Shown piece by piece: positions 48,631-57,441 of a stretch of DNA of 64,000 bases (positions are counted from its first letter, which is position 1; each line of letters starts with the position of its first letter). Origin of the DNA: Caproiciproducens faecalis (GTDB lineage Bacteria > Bacillota > Clostridia > Oscillospirales > Acutalibacteraceae). The stretch is taken from positions 248,001 through 312,000 of the forward strand of contig NZ_JAGFNZ010000002.1 in assembly GCF_019448085.1 (NCBI RefSeq), written 5' to 3'. The position numbers and the translations under genes are program-made. Below the pieces are notes generated by a model. That model did not search any database. It had not been told where the DNA came from and saw only the letters and a list, made by a program, of their open reading frames with translations.

Positions 48631-48679
48631 TTATAAACAGTATAAAAACCCGCGGGATGGTTACAGGAGCTGAATGCTC

Positions 48680-49084
48680 TTACGCAACCCCAATCGTGAG
48701 AAGAATATTTGCGAACGTTCTTTTTTCCCCTGTGAATATGGCAAGACGGACATTGGGCTTGCAGCAGGCATCGTAGAACTCCTGCCGCTCTAAACCGCCC
48801 AGATCCATTCCGCCCAGAATATTTTGAAATTCTGCAAAAATTGGCGGCTGCTCCCCGGTTGGGACCATCACTTCCGCTTTTTCAAAATTGACGACCTCAC
48901 TGAGGACTTCGAGCACCTGGGTCACTTCCGGAATGCCGCTGGTAAGCCCCAGGTAAACCTTGGCTGCGCTTCCGCTCTTCGAATCAAGTGGATAGTTGCC
49001 GTCGGCAATCAGGATCTTGTCGCCGTGGCCGCAAAGAGAAACAAGGCGCATAATTTCCGGATGAATGCAAGCTGTTTTTAACAT
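48680..49084 (-). CDS. RbsD/FucU-family sugar mutarotase
   Basis: A 134-residue protein with the family's active site histidine region (LVSLCGHGDKILIADGNYPLD) and the C-terminal YDACCKPNVRLAIFTGEKRTFANI. RbsD (ribose pyranase) and FucU (fucose mutarotase) interconvert sugar anomers; the long form with an ending like FANILLTIGV fits FucU-type members. Last gene of a four-gene minus operon with aldolase, kinase and isomerase. Confidence 0.88.
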   Translation of the reverse strand: MLKTACIHPEIMRLVSLCGHGDKILIADGNYPLDSKSGSAAKVYLGLTSGIPEVTQVLEVLSEVVNFEKAEVMVPTGEQPPIFAEFQNILGGMDLGGLERQEFYDACCKPNVRLAIFTGEKRTFANILLTIGVA

Positions 49085-49096
49085 AACTACTCCCTC

Positions 49097-49711
49097 TTAT
49101 CTCTCGTTTTCTCTCAGGCTGCCCAGAGTCCCGCCCGGATGCCACTTTACATAATCCTTTGGCGTAATTCCGCGATTGACCTGAAGTACCACGCTCAGGC
49201 CCTGAAGGACGACCATTTCCGCAAGGACAGAAAGGCGCGGCGCACGGTTTAGCGGGCCGCCCTCCTGACCGACTCCCGCGAACAGGCAGGCATCTCCCTT
49301 TTTAGCGAGCCAGGATTCCGAATTTCCTGTTACGGAAATCACCTTGCAGCCGTTATTTTGAATCGCTGCAACCGTAGATTTCAGTTCTGCTGTTTCCCCG
49401 CTGTTGGAAATACAGATCACCACATCGCCGGCAACAAGCTGACCGCAGGAGCCGTGCACGGCTTCGGTGCCGTGCAGGAAATAGGTCGGCGTACCGGTGG
49501 ATGACAGCAGAGAAGCCATATAAGCGGCAACATGGGAAGGCTTGCCAATTCCGGTAATATGTACGCGTTTTCCGTTCTTCTCCGCATCAAGGATCAATTC
49601 AACCGCTTTTTCGTATCCTTGACTCGAAATCGTCTCGGCAAACCCGTCAAATTCTTCTTTTGCCACACTGACAAAAGCATGCAAAGCCTCCCGGCTTTCT
49701 TTTTTTATCAT
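49097..49711 (-). CDS. SIS-domain sugar-phosphate isomerase
   Basis: A 204-residue SIS-domain protein (GKRVHITGIGKPSHVAAYMASLLSSTG, ISNSGETAELKSTVAAIQNNG). It resembles the isomerase half of KpsF/GutQ or hexuloisomerase-type enzymes; no CBS domains follow. Probably interconverts a ketose- and aldose-phosphate made by the neighbouring ribokinase-family kinase. Exact sugar unknown. Confidence 0.85.
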   Translation of the reverse strand: MIKKESREALHAFVSVAKEEFDGFAETISSQGYEKAVELILDAEKNGKRVHITGIGKPSHVAAYMASLLSSTGTPTYFLHGTEAVHGSCGQLVAGDVVICISNSGETAELKSTVAAIQNNGCKVISVTGNSESWLAKKGDACLFAGVGQEGGPLNRAPRLSVLAEMVVLQGLSVVLQVNRGITPKDYVKWHPGGTLGSLRENER

Positions 49712-49730
49712 AAATATTCCTCCTTTGAGA

Positions 49731-50732
49731 TTATTTCAGGACTTCCAACAGGGAAAAATCAAAATCTGTATGATCTTCCCTCTTCATCAGTTCAACAACC
49801 TCCTGAAGGCGTGGCAAGGAAGGCTGCGCACCCATTCTGGAAACAGTAAGCGCCGCGGCATAGTTTGCAAAATGGAGCGCCTGCCAATGCTTTAATCCAG
49901 AACAGACGCCGGTGATAAAGGCGCTTACGAAGGAATCGCCCGCTGCTGTCGGGTCGCTTACTTCCACCACATCGGCACACGGTTCATAAATAAATTCATT
50001 CTGATTGGCAACCACGGCGCCCGCACTGCCCAGCGTAATCACCACATTTTTTACACCCTTGGAAAGCAGAAAATTGGTCGCCGCCTTCAGATCATCCTGA
50101 TTCACCCGATTGCCTTCCCTGCGGATCTGGATTCCTGTAAGGTCGGCTGCCTCGTGTTCATTCGGGGAAATATACGTCAGGTGGGAAAGCAGCTTATCGG
50201 AAAGCGGCGCGGACGGAGCGGAATTCAGCATCACGGGAATACCCTTTTCAAAGGCATATTTTGCTACCAGCTCATTAATGCTCATGGGAATTTCCAACTG
50301 CAGGACAACCATATCGTACTGGCTGACAGCTTCCCTGAGAAAGGCAATTTCCTCCGGGACAAGGGTCATATTCGCTCCCGGAACCACAATAATCCTGTTT
50401 TTAGCCGCCCGGCCCACGCCGACCTCCAACAGCACGTTTCCAACCGCAGAGGATACCGACGGGTCGGTTACCACAAATCCGGTATGGATACCGGATTCTT
50501 TGCAGGAGTCAATCAGCCTCTTCCCGAAATCATCGTTCCCAACCTTACCCACCATGGTGACCTCCGCGCCCAACCGCGCCGCCTGCACCGCCTGGTTCGC
50601 GCCTTTTCCGCCGGGAGCGGTCCGAAAGCTCTGGCCCAGAACCGTTTCACCGGAATTCGGGAATTTTTCCGTGCTGACAATCAAATCCATGACAAAACTG
50701 CCAACAACCAAAATTTTAGGTTTTCTTTTCAT
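49731..50732 (-). CDS. Ribokinase-family (PfkB) sugar kinase
   Basis: A 333-residue PfkB-type kinase: APGGKGANQAVQAARLG near residue 39 and the second signature DPTAAGDSFVSAFI with catalytic Asp near residue 253. Start ATG 50732 after GGGAGGAG. Close to ribokinase overall, and it sits with an RbsD/FucU mutarotase, but no ribose transporter is nearby, so another sugar is possible. Confidence 0.88.
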   Translation of the reverse strand: MKRKPKILVVGSFVMDLIVSTEKFPNSGETVLGQSFRTAPGGKGANQAVQAARLGAEVTMVGKVGNDDFGKRLIDSCKESGIHTGFVVTDPSVSSAVGNVLLEVGVGRAAKNRIIVVPGANMTLVPEEIAFLREAVSQYDMVVLQLEIPMSINELVAKYAFEKGIPVMLNSAPSAPLSDKLLSHLTYISPNEHEAADLTGIQIRREGNRVNQDDLKAATNFLLSKGVKNVVITLGSAGAVVANQNEFIYEPCADVVEVSDPTAAGDSFVSAFITGVCSGLKHWQALHFANYAAALTVSRMGAQPSLPRLQEVVELMKREDHTDFDFSLLEVLK

Positions 50733-50817
50733 ATTTCTCCTCCCTACAGCTGAACGGTCATTGCGGAACCGGCTGTAATCAACATATCTGAATGTTCCCC
50801 TGAGAAACACTCCGAAA

Positions 50818-51753
50818 TTACAGCTTAACCTTTACTCCGATGGAAGTAAGAGTATCGATGAGTACTTTTTTCTCTTCCTCGGTAATGGGAGCCAGCGGTT
50901 TTCTGGCCGGACCGACCTTGATGCCGGTAACGAGCTCAATAGCAGGACGCATAATGGAGTTGGGAAGGATTCTTCCGTTCTGTCCGCAGGATTTGCAGAA
51001 TTTATAAAGTGGAACAAACATTTCTTTGGCTTTTTCATGATCGCCCGCTTCAAACGCCTTGATGATGGTTCTGATCTCGTGGCCGAAAATATGTGCACCG
51101 CCGCTGACAACACCCATGGCGCCCTGTACGATGGTGGGGAGCAGCATAATGTCGTCGCCGTTGAAAATAACAAAATTGGGGTCTACTTTTTCGGTAGCAA
51201 TAAAGTAATCCGTAATCTGGGTAGGATTGATACCGGCCTCGTCCTTGATTCCGATGATGTTATCAAATTTCGCCAGTCTTGCGACGGTTTCCGCCTCAAT
51301 GTTGACTCCTACGAAAATCGGGATATTGTAGAGCAGGATATTGGCCGTTGTGCTTTCCGCCACTGCCTTGTAATGGTTGTAGATGCCTTCCTGTGTGGGT
51401 TTATTGTAGAAGGGAGCGACCACCATGCACAGGTCGATGCCGCACTCAACCGCTTTCTTTGTCAGAGCAATCGTTTCCTTTGTGGAAGCGCAGCCGGTAC
51501 CGGCGATCACGGGCTTTCTGCCGGCAACAGTCTTTACCGCCGTCTCCATCAGTTTGACGCGCTCGTCAAAGGTCAGAAGGGAAGCTTCTCCGGTGGTGCC
51601 GGTTACGATAAAGGAATCGCAAAGATCGTTGGAGATGAGATATTCAATCAGCTCGGCGTACCTGTCATAGTTGACCTCTTCGTTCTCATCATAGGGGGTT
51701 ACCAGGGGAAGAAGAATCTGGCCATATTTCGCTGTAAACTCTTTTCTTGTCAT
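50818..51753 (-). CDS. DapA-family aldolase/dehydratase, first copy
   Basis: A 311-residue member of the DHDPS/N-acetylneuraminate lyase family: TGTTGEASLL near the N-terminus, the conserved Tyr in LLYNIPIFVGVNI, and the Schiff-base Lys in IIGIKDEAGI. Such enzymes cleave or form keto acids (KDG, sialic acid, DHDP). In this operon with a kinase and isomerase it likely cleaves a 2-keto-3-deoxy sugar acid. ATG 51753 follows AAGGAG. First gene of the minus operon. Confidence 0.88.
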   Translation of the reverse strand: MTRKEFTAKYGQILLPLVTPYDENEEVNYDRYAELIEYLISNDLCDSFIVTGTTGEASLLTFDERVKLMETAVKTVAGRKPVIAGTGCASTKETIALTKKAVECGIDLCMVVAPFYNKPTQEGIYNHYKAVAESTTANILLYNIPIFVGVNIEAETVARLAKFDNIIGIKDEAGINPTQITDYFIATEKVDPNFVIFNGDDIMLLPTIVQGAMGVVSGGAHIFGHEIRTIIKAFEAGDHEKAKEMFVPLYKFCKSCGQNGRILPNSIMRPAIELVTGIKVGPARKPLAPITEEEKKVLIDTLTSIGVKVKL

Positions 51754-51828
51754 TTTGAATAACTCCTTCTTTTTTATTGAACAGCCTTCCGGCATGAAGA
51801 CTGTTTCGACAAATCATCAGCTTGTAAG

Positions 51829-51877
51829 ATTGTCTGACGTCATAACTTCAGTATATACAAGAAAATAAAAATGTCAA
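51829..51877 (-). promoter_or_regulatory. Promoter and GntR-type operator of the aldolase-kinase operon
   Basis: On the minus strand TTGACA (51872-51877), 16-base spacer, TATACT (51850-51855), then 12 bases to TCAGACAAT (51829-51837). The same box follows the -10 by 12-13 bases at three other promoters in the next 4.2 kb. Confidence 0.75.
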
Positions 51878-51902
51878 TCTTTTATTTAAAAAAAATATTA
51901 GC

Positions 51903-51931
51903 TTGACAGATATTTGAGCAGTTTGTATACT
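51903..51931 (+). promoter_or_regulatory. Promoter of the first GntR gene
   Basis: TTGACA (51903-51908), 17-base spacer, TATACT (51926-51931). Divergent from the aldolase operon promoter. No TCAGACAAT box is seen after this one, so the regulator may not control itself in the same way. Confidence 0.7.
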
Positions 51932-51970
51932 TGTTGCATAATTGAAGCTTATTAAACGGAGATGCAGCAA

Positions 51971-52681
51971 ATGGAACAAATTAAAAAAATTTCACTAACA
52001 GATACCGTTGTGGATACCATTAAAGAACAAATTATCATGGGAACCTTTAAAGCGGGTGAGAAATTTGCGCCCGAAGCGCTGCTGTGCAAGGAGCTGGACG
52101 TCAGCCGTCCGACCCTGCGCGAAGCGTTTAAAGTACTGGAAGCCATGGGCTACGTGGAACTAAAATCCGGCAAGGGTTCCTTTGTCGCCGACTGGAAAAA
52201 AACGAAAGAAAACAGCAAGCCGCTGTTTATCGCCAACAGTGCCACCTTTCAGGAGTATATTCAGGTTCGTCAGGGCATCGAGCCGATTGCCATGCGCCTT
52301 GCGGTGGAAAAGCTGACGGATGAGAAGTACGCGGAATTGGAAGCGATTCACTCCGCTTTCATTAACGCAATTAACAAAAAAGACCCGGCTCAGCTATTAC
52401 TGCTCGATGAAGCTTTTCATCAAGAGATCATAAAGCTTTCAGGCAATAAACTGCTCATCAATATCAGCAAAGGCCTGGTCAACCTGTTCCGCCAGTTCCG
52501 CGCATATACCTTTTCAGACAGCGGGGTCTACAGCAACGCCCTCCCCTTCCATTCTGAAATTTTAAAACAGATGAAGGAAAGGAATGTAGAGGAAAGCGTC
52601 AACACCATTACCAGACATTTGCAGACGGTAGAGTCCGACATGCATGCGCTGCTGGGGATGATAATGTCCGACACAGATTAA
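51971..52681 (+). CDS. FadR-subfamily GntR regulator, first
   Basis: A 236-residue regulator: N-terminal winged helix (DTIKEQIIMGTFKAGEKFAPE, ELDVSRPTLREAFKVLEAMGYVE) and a C-terminal FCD helical ligand-binding domain (YIQVRQGIEPIAMRLA, DEAFHQEIIKLSGN with metal-binding His). ATG 51971 has better spacing to GGAG than the ATG at 51962. One of three GntR genes here that likely respond to the sugar acid or its products. Confidence 0.9.
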   Translation: MEQIKKISLTDTVVDTIKEQIIMGTFKAGEKFAPEALLCKELDVSRPTLREAFKVLEAMGYVELKSGKGSFVADWKKTKENSKPLFIANSATFQEYIQVRQGIEPIAMRLAVEKLTDEKYAELEAIHSAFINAINKKDPAQLLLLDEAFHQEIIKLSGNKLLINISKGLVNLFRQFRAYTFSDSGVYSNALPFHSEILKQMKERNVEESVNTITRHLQTVESDMHALLGMIMSDTD

Positions 52682-52718
52682 CCTGCGGAAAATATTTACG
52701 CAACGCCGGTTTTCTCTA

Positions 52719-52773
52719 TTGACAGATTTTACACAGTAAAGTATAATAACCACAAGATTAATTGTCAGACAAT
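52719..52773 (+). promoter_or_regulatory. Promoter and palindromic GntR operator of the second DapA-like gene
   Basis: TTGACA (52719-52724), 17-base spacer, TATAAT (52742-52747): perfect consensus. Thirteen bases after the -10 comes ATTGTCAGACAAT (52761-52773), a perfect 13-base palindrome with a central A, the best of the four operator copies. Confidence 0.8.
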
Positions 52774-52871
52774 ATTACAATCATATTGTTATGCTTGTTG
52801 GCCACCGCTTTCGGCATAAAGCGGGCCGGTTTCGTCCGATGTCATGATTATGATATTAGGAGGAAGTTCTA

Positions 52872-53759
52872 GTGGCAGAGAAGAAGCTTTATGGCATTAT
52901 CGCTCCGCTCATCACTCCGTTTACAAAAGACGGCGAGCTGGATGAGGCACTTGTCGAAAAGGAAATCAAGGTTTTACTGAAAGCGGGCGTTCACGGAATC
53001 AGTCCCGGCGGCAGCACCGGTGAAGGAGCTGCTGTAACGGACAGCGAGCTGGTTCGCATGATCGAAATCATCCGCTCGATTGACAAGGATATTTTGATTG
53101 TGGCTGGAGTAATCCGCAACAGTACCAAGGCAGCAGTAGCCGGAGCACAGGCAGCAAAGGCCGCCGGCGCGGATGCACTGATGATTACGCCGGTATCCTA
53201 CAACGTGCTTGTTCCGGACGACGAAGGCAACTACAGCTTCTATGAAACGATTTCCAAAGAAGTAAACCTTCCGATTGTAATTTACAACGTTGTTCCTCAG
53301 AACACCATTTCAGCCCATCTGTTCAGCCGTCTGCTCAACATTGAAAACGTCGTGGGCATTAAACAAAGCTGCGGCGGAATTATGGCATTTTACGAGCAGA
53401 AGATGATAAACGGCGAGCGCGGAAAAATATTCAGCGCAACAGACGACATGCTGTACTCTACCTATGAACTTGGGGCTGACGGCGCAATCTCCGCTATTCT
53501 GACCGTCTTCCCGGAGATCTGCGTGGAAATGTGGAACGATGTTCAGAACAAGAACAATGCCCACGCTCTGCAGCTTCAGAACAGAATGTACGCTACCTGG
53601 CAGGCGATTGCCGGCAACCAGTTCCCCATCCGGATTAAGCACGCACTGCATCTGCTGGGCAGGAACCCGGGATACCCGCGTTCCCCAATCACCCATATTG
53701 CGGAGCAGGATCAGAAAAAGATCGAAACCGCTCTGCGGAACGCAGGTTTTATAAAATAA
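52872..53759 (+). CDS. DapA-family aldolase/dehydratase, second copy
   Basis: A 295-residue member of the DHDPS family, clearly diverged from the enzyme at 50818-51753: GISPGGSTGEGAAVT, the Tyr in VIYNVVPQNTI and the Schiff-base Lys in VVGIKQSCGG. Start GTG 52872 after AGGAGGAA. A single-gene transcript between a perfect promoter with the shared operator and a strong terminator. Substrate unknown; keto-acid cleavage is expected. Confidence 0.88.
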   Translation: MAEKKLYGIIAPLITPFTKDGELDEALVEKEIKVLLKAGVHGISPGGSTGEGAAVTDSELVRMIEIIRSIDKDILIVAGVIRNSTKAAVAGAQAAKAAGADALMITPVSYNVLVPDDEGNYSFYETISKEVNLPIVIYNVVPQNTISAHLFSRLLNIENVVGIKQSCGGIMAFYEQKMINGERGKIFSATDDMLYSTYELGADGAISAILTVFPEICVEMWNDVQNKNNAHALQLQNRMYATWQAIAGNQFPIRIKHALHLLGRNPGYPRSPITHIAEQDQKKIETALRNAGFIK

Positions 53760-53766
53760 CAACTTA

Positions 53767-53786
53767 CCCCCGGCCGAAGCCGGGGG
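53767..53786 (+). terminator. Terminator of the second DapA-like gene
   Basis: CCCCCGGC pairs 8 of 8 with GCCGGGGG around CGAA, followed by CTTTTCC. Confidence 0.85.
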
Positions 53787-53801
53787 CTTTTCCATGCGCA
53801 C

Positions 53802-53846
53802 AAAAAATCCCGCCTGCCCCGACTACAGCGGGCAGCGGGATTTTTT
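53802..53846 (-). terminator. Terminator of the GldA-like gene
   Basis: AAAAAATCCCGCCTGCCC pairs with GGGCAGCGGGATTTTTT, so on the minus strand the stem is followed by T-runs. It lies just beyond the GldA-like stop codon and could act in both directions. Confidence 0.85.
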
Positions 53847-53849
53847 CAG

Positions 53850-54932
53850 TTACATCATGTATTTTAAATTCTCCCGAATCGCTTTGCGCAGCTTTGGATC
53901 ATCTTTGTCGGTAGCATTCAGAATATAATCCGTCAGCTGTTCCAGAGTTGCTTCATCACCGGAAATACCGATCTCGCTCAAAGTAACGGGAACTCCGATT
54001 CCTTTCAGAAAGTCCCTGATATCCTGAATTTCACCGGAAGAAACACCGTTAACCCCCAGCTGCAGCGGGATACCCAGACCGACCAGTTCCCCGTGCAGGT
54101 ACCGGCGGCGTACATCCTTGTACATGCAGCAGACCGCATCGTAAAAATTATGAGCAAGTGCCAGCTGTTTTCCGCCGGTGGAGAGGTTGGAAACCAGCCC
54201 TGTAAGCATAATATTGCAGCAAATGATGTCTTCTACCAAATCGCAGTGTTCTTTATTGACAAACGCTTGATAGGCCTTCTGTGCCTTTTCCAGATAATTG
54301 TCATAGGTGTATTTCGCAACGACCGTCGCGGCGTCGGTATTGGCGCGGTTGTTGGCGGTTCCCAATCGGATCATGGTGAACATAATTTCCGGATCCTTTG
54401 CCATTGCGTCCGCAATTCCGGAAGCGAAATAGCGCGGCGGGCAGTCATCCTGAACGATCTCCAGATCGACAATGACCGCACTGACCTCATGGTGCATAAA
54501 GCGGCTGCCGTTTACCGATCCGTTTTCATTATAGGCCACATACAGAACCGCGTAGGAAGCGCAGGTAGCAGCAGAGGTAGGCACAGTAATGATTTTGACC
54601 CCTGTCAGGTCACTCGCGCCTTTGGCAATATCTATTGTTTTTCCTCCGCCCACGCCAATAATAACCTCCGCGCCGCTCTCCCGGACATCCTGAGCAATTT
54701 GATTAAAACTCGCATCAACAGCCGGCTCGTCAAATGCTTTTACTACATAATCCATCCCGGCCTGCTGCAGTTTTATTCCTATTTTTTTCATCACCTTAGC
54801 CAGCGTGGTTTCATCGCCTAAAATATAAGCTTTGTGCCCAAGCGACGAAGCCTCAGCGCCGATCTCATTGAGAGCTCCGTAATACTGAATATATCTTCCT
54901 GCGCCGAGCTGGATAGCTTCCCGATTATTCAT
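53850..54932 (-). CDS. Glycerol dehydrogenase-like (GldA-family) oxidoreductase
   Basis: A 360-residue Zn/Fe alcohol dehydrogenase of the GldA branch: GVGGGKTIDIAKGAS, VPTSAATCASYAVLYVAY, and metal ligands near GIADAMAK and LAHNFYDAVC plus LHGELVGLGI. It reduces or oxidises a small polyol or hydroxyketone. ATG 54932 follows AAAGGAG. Its promoter carries the shared TCAGACAAT box, tying it to the sugar-acid regulon rather than to glycerol metabolism in general. Substrate not determined. Confidence 0.85.
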   Translation of the reverse strand: MNNREAIQLGAGRYIQYYGALNEIGAEASSLGHKAYILGDETTLAKVMKKIGIKLQQAGMDYVVKAFDEPAVDASFNQIAQDVRESGAEVIIGVGGGKTIDIAKGASDLTGVKIITVPTSAATCASYAVLYVAYNENGSVNGSRFMHHEVSAVIVDLEIVQDDCPPRYFASGIADAMAKDPEIMFTMIRLGTANNRANTDAATVVAKYTYDNYLEKAQKAYQAFVNKEHCDLVEDIICCNIMLTGLVSNLSTGGKQLALAHNFYDAVCCMYKDVRRRYLHGELVGLGIPLQLGVNGVSSGEIQDIRDFLKGIGVPVTLSEIGISGDEATLEQLTDYILNATDKDDPKLRKAIRENLKYMM

Positions 54933-54985
54933 AAACCCGTACTCCTTTGTATTGTATCCTTGTTTGGTGAGCATAATGACTGATA

Positions 54986-55036
54986 TCAGACAATTCATAT
55001 TGTAGAAATAATACCATCAATGTCGGGAAATTACAA
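54986..55036 (-). promoter_or_regulatory. Promoter and operator of the GldA-like gene
   Basis: On the minus strand TTGTAA (55031-55036), 17-base spacer, TATTAT (55008-55013), then 13 bases to ATTGTCTGA (54986-54994, reverse of TCAGACAAT). Confidence 0.7.
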
Positions 55037-55075
55037 CCCTTTTATAAAAAGCGGCACTGTTTTTTTAACTTGTTC

Positions 55076-55771
55076 CTACTCCTGTGCCAGCATAGACATA
55101 TCTTCCAGCGCCACCAGGATGTGTGCTTCCATTGCTTTGGATGCTTCCATAGGATCGTGCTTAATCAACGCCTGAATAATATCCTGATGCGGCTTCACTG
55201 CGTGCACACGATTCTCAGGAATGGAGTACGAGTGGGCGCGGTAGGATCTGAGCGCATCGGAAATCTGGGCATTGATGGTCATAAACAGCGGATTGTGCGA
55301 CCCCTTTGCAATGCCGGCGTGAAAATATTCATCGTACATAATGATCTGGTTGATTTGCCCTGTATGAATGGCCTCCACAAAATTTTCGTGAATTTCCATC
55401 AAGCTGGCCAGCTCATTGTCCGTCATGTTTGTGGCGCAAAGCTTCGCCATCATCTGCTCCACCGCAAGGCGTACTTCCATGATGTCCGCAATTTTATAAT
55501 TGTTTACAGAAAACCAGTTTTTTGCAATGCTGGCAGTAATATCATGCGGCTGAGCGACAAAAGCGCCTCTTCCGTGCTGAATGTCCACATACCCCATTGC
55601 CTGCAGAATTCGAAGGGCTTCTCGAATGGTGGAACGACCCACCTGTAGCTGCTGGCTCAATCCGTTTTCAGAGGGGAGCTTATCCCCGGAAGAATAATTC
55701 CCGGTTATAATATATTCTTTAATCGCTTCAACCACCTTATCCGTGATAGAAACTTTTGTGATAGGCTGCAT
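55076..55771 (-). CDS. FadR-subfamily GntR regulator, second
   Basis: A 231-residue regulator (AIKEYIITGNYSSGDKLPSE, LQVGRSTIREALRILQAMG; FCD domain with DEYFHAGIAKGSHN). ATG 55771 is about 11 bases after GAGAGGAG. Its own promoter, TTGCTT-17-TATAAT at 55821-55849, has no TCAGACAAT box, but a related double site TTGTAAGACAGTCGGACAA lies at about 55885-55903. It may act on the Liv operon, whose promoter is divergent and which carries the operator. Confidence 0.9.
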   Translation of the reverse strand: MQPITKVSITDKVVEAIKEYIITGNYSSGDKLPSENGLSQQLQVGRSTIREALRILQAMGYVDIQHGRGAFVAQPHDITASIAKNWFSVNNYKIADIMEVRLAVEQMMAKLCATNMTDNELASLMEIHENFVEAIHTGQINQIIMYDEYFHAGIAKGSHNPLFMTINAQISDALRSYRAHSYSIPENRVHAVKPHQDIIQALIKHDPMEASKAMEAHILVALEDMSMLAQE

Positions 55772-55975
55772 ACAGCAGAACACTCCTCTCAATATACAGG
55801 CAATACTTTAATCAAAAACAATTATAAAATGTTTAACGGAAAAAAGCAACTAAGATCTTTTTGTTTTAAGCCAAATTTATATTTTTGTCCGACTGTCTTA
55901 CAAATGATTTTAAAATATTGCACATAAAAAAATTAAAATATTAAAAATAAATATATAATTAAGTTAATAACACTC

Positions 55976-56025
55976 TTGACAGATGGAATTTACTCTCGTA
56001 TAATTTACGTATGTTATCAGACAAT
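55976..56025 (+). promoter_or_regulatory. Promoter and operator of the Liv-FAH-Etf operon
   Basis: TTGACA (55976-55981), 17-base spacer, TATAAT (55999-56004): perfect consensus. Twelve bases later TCAGACAAT (56017-56025), in the same position as in the other three promoters. Flanks TAT...CATAT are shared with the GldA-like promoter. Confidence 0.8.
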
Positions 56026-56108
56026 CATATGATTTTATGATCTTACAACCCAGCGTGAATGTTCCCGCAAATTCCCATCCAGTATTTATTTTAGGAGGAG
56101 AAAAAACA

Positions 56109-57359
56109 ATGAAAAAGGTCGAAACCATGAGTGCACACTGCGCAACCACTGTCAACAAGAGTTGGTTCAGGAAGATCACCGCTTTGGTAATGGCATTATG
56201 TTTGACATTTTCCTACGGGTGTGCGGGCAATTCACAGTCGTCAGGCACTTCCGGCAGTCCGAGTGCGTCAAACGCCGCGGCGGGGAAGAAGTTTGACGGC
56301 AAAATTACCATCGGCGTTTCCGCAGGGATTACCGGAAGCATTCCGATGGCCGGCGAAAGAACACTCCAGGGTGTAAAAATGGCGGTTGAAGAAATCAACG
56401 CCAAGGGCGGTGTTCTGGGCAAGGAGCTGGTGATTGAAGTCGCGGACGACCAGTCCAATCAGAGCGTTGTTATCAACGCTGTCAACAAGCTGGCCAGCAA
56501 CCCCGATGTGGTCGCCATTATCGGGCCCCATCTGAGCGGCAGCGTCATGGCAGCCAGCGATACTCTGAAAAAGGCAAAAGTTCCGTTCCTCTCACAGGGA
56601 ACCAGCCCCAAACTGAGAACCATCGGCAATGAGTACCTGTTTAAAATCAGGCCCTGCGACGCAATTTCCGCGGAAGTCGCAGCAAAATACGCAGTAGAAG
56701 ATCTGGGCGCCAAGAAAGTCGGCATCTCCTACAACAACAACGATTTCGGCGTAGGCGGCAAGGGCGTTATTGAAGCCTATCTTACCAAGGTTGGCATTCC
56801 TTTCGTTTCCGAAGGTCACAACTCCGGCGACAAAGACCTGACCGGTCAGATCATGAAGCTGAAAAATGAAAATGTCGACGCGGTGATTTCCTGGACGGAC
56901 GACGCGGAATCCGCTTTGACAGCACGCCAGTTCTACGAACTTCACTTGAACAAACCGGTGATTACTTCCACGGCCACCTCCACAAAGCAGGTTTTGGATC
57001 TGATTGATGAAAAGGCTGTCGAAGGTTTCTACAGCGTATGCGATTTCGTAATTACCGACCCATCTGCAGAGGTACAGGATTTTGCGAAACGTTTCCAGGC
57101 CAAATACGGCATCGCCCCTGACCAATATGCGGGAAACAACTACAGCGTAACCTATCTGCTTGCGGACGCGATCACCCGCGCGGGAAAAGCAGACCGCGAA
57201 GCAATCCGCGAAGCGCTGGCCTCCACCAAAGGCGTTAAAGGACTTTCCGGTACATATAATGCCGACAGCAACAACGAGCTGATCCATGAGTGCAAGCTGG
57301 TTCAGATCAAGAGCAAGGTTCCTCAGGTTATCAAGACGATTTCTGTTGACGTAAAGTAA
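56109..57359 (+). CDS. Liv-type ABC importer substrate-binding lipoprotein
   Basis: A 416-residue lipoprotein: signal peptide with lipobox FSYGCAGN (Cys near residue 38), a Ser/Gly/Asn-rich linker, then a periplasmic-binding type I domain (KITIGVSAGITGSIPMAGERTLQGVKMAVEEINAKGGVLGK pattern). The family binds branched-chain amino acids, amides, aromatic acids or urea; the following catabolic genes argue for an organic acid. ATG 56109 follows GGAGGAG. Confidence 0.9.
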   Translation: MKKVETMSAHCATTVNKSWFRKITALVMALCLTFSYGCAGNSQSSGTSGSPSASNAAAGKKFDGKITIGVSAGITGSIPMAGERTLQGVKMAVEEINAKGGVLGKELVIEVADDQSNQSVVINAVNKLASNPDVVAIIGPHLSGSVMAASDTLKKAKVPFLSQGTSPKLRTIGNEYLFKIRPCDAISAEVAAKYAVEDLGAKKVGISYNNNDFGVGGKGVIEAYLTKVGIPFVSEGHNSGDKDLTGQIMKLKNENVDAVISWTDDAESALTARQFYELHLNKPVITSTATSTKQVLDLIDEKAVEGFYSVCDFVITDPSAEVQDFAKRFQAKYGIAPDQYAGNNYSVTYLLADAITRAGKADREAIREALASTKGVKGLSGTYNADSNNELIHECKLVQIKSKVPQVIKTISVDVK

Positions 57360-57367
57360 GTGCAATT

Positions 57368-57407
57368 TCCGCCTGTTGTTGCATTTTGCGCCGCAGCAAC
57401 AGGCGGA
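57368..57407 (+). terminator. Stem-loop between the binding protein and permease genes
   Basis: TCCGCCTGTTGTTGC pairs with GCAGCAACAGGCGGA (one G-U), followed by TTTTTTATG. As in many importers this probably ends part of the transcripts so that the binding protein is made in excess, with read-through into livH. Confidence 0.8.
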
Positions 57408-57441
57408 TTTTTTATGACGAATAGAAAGAAGATGAAAAACG

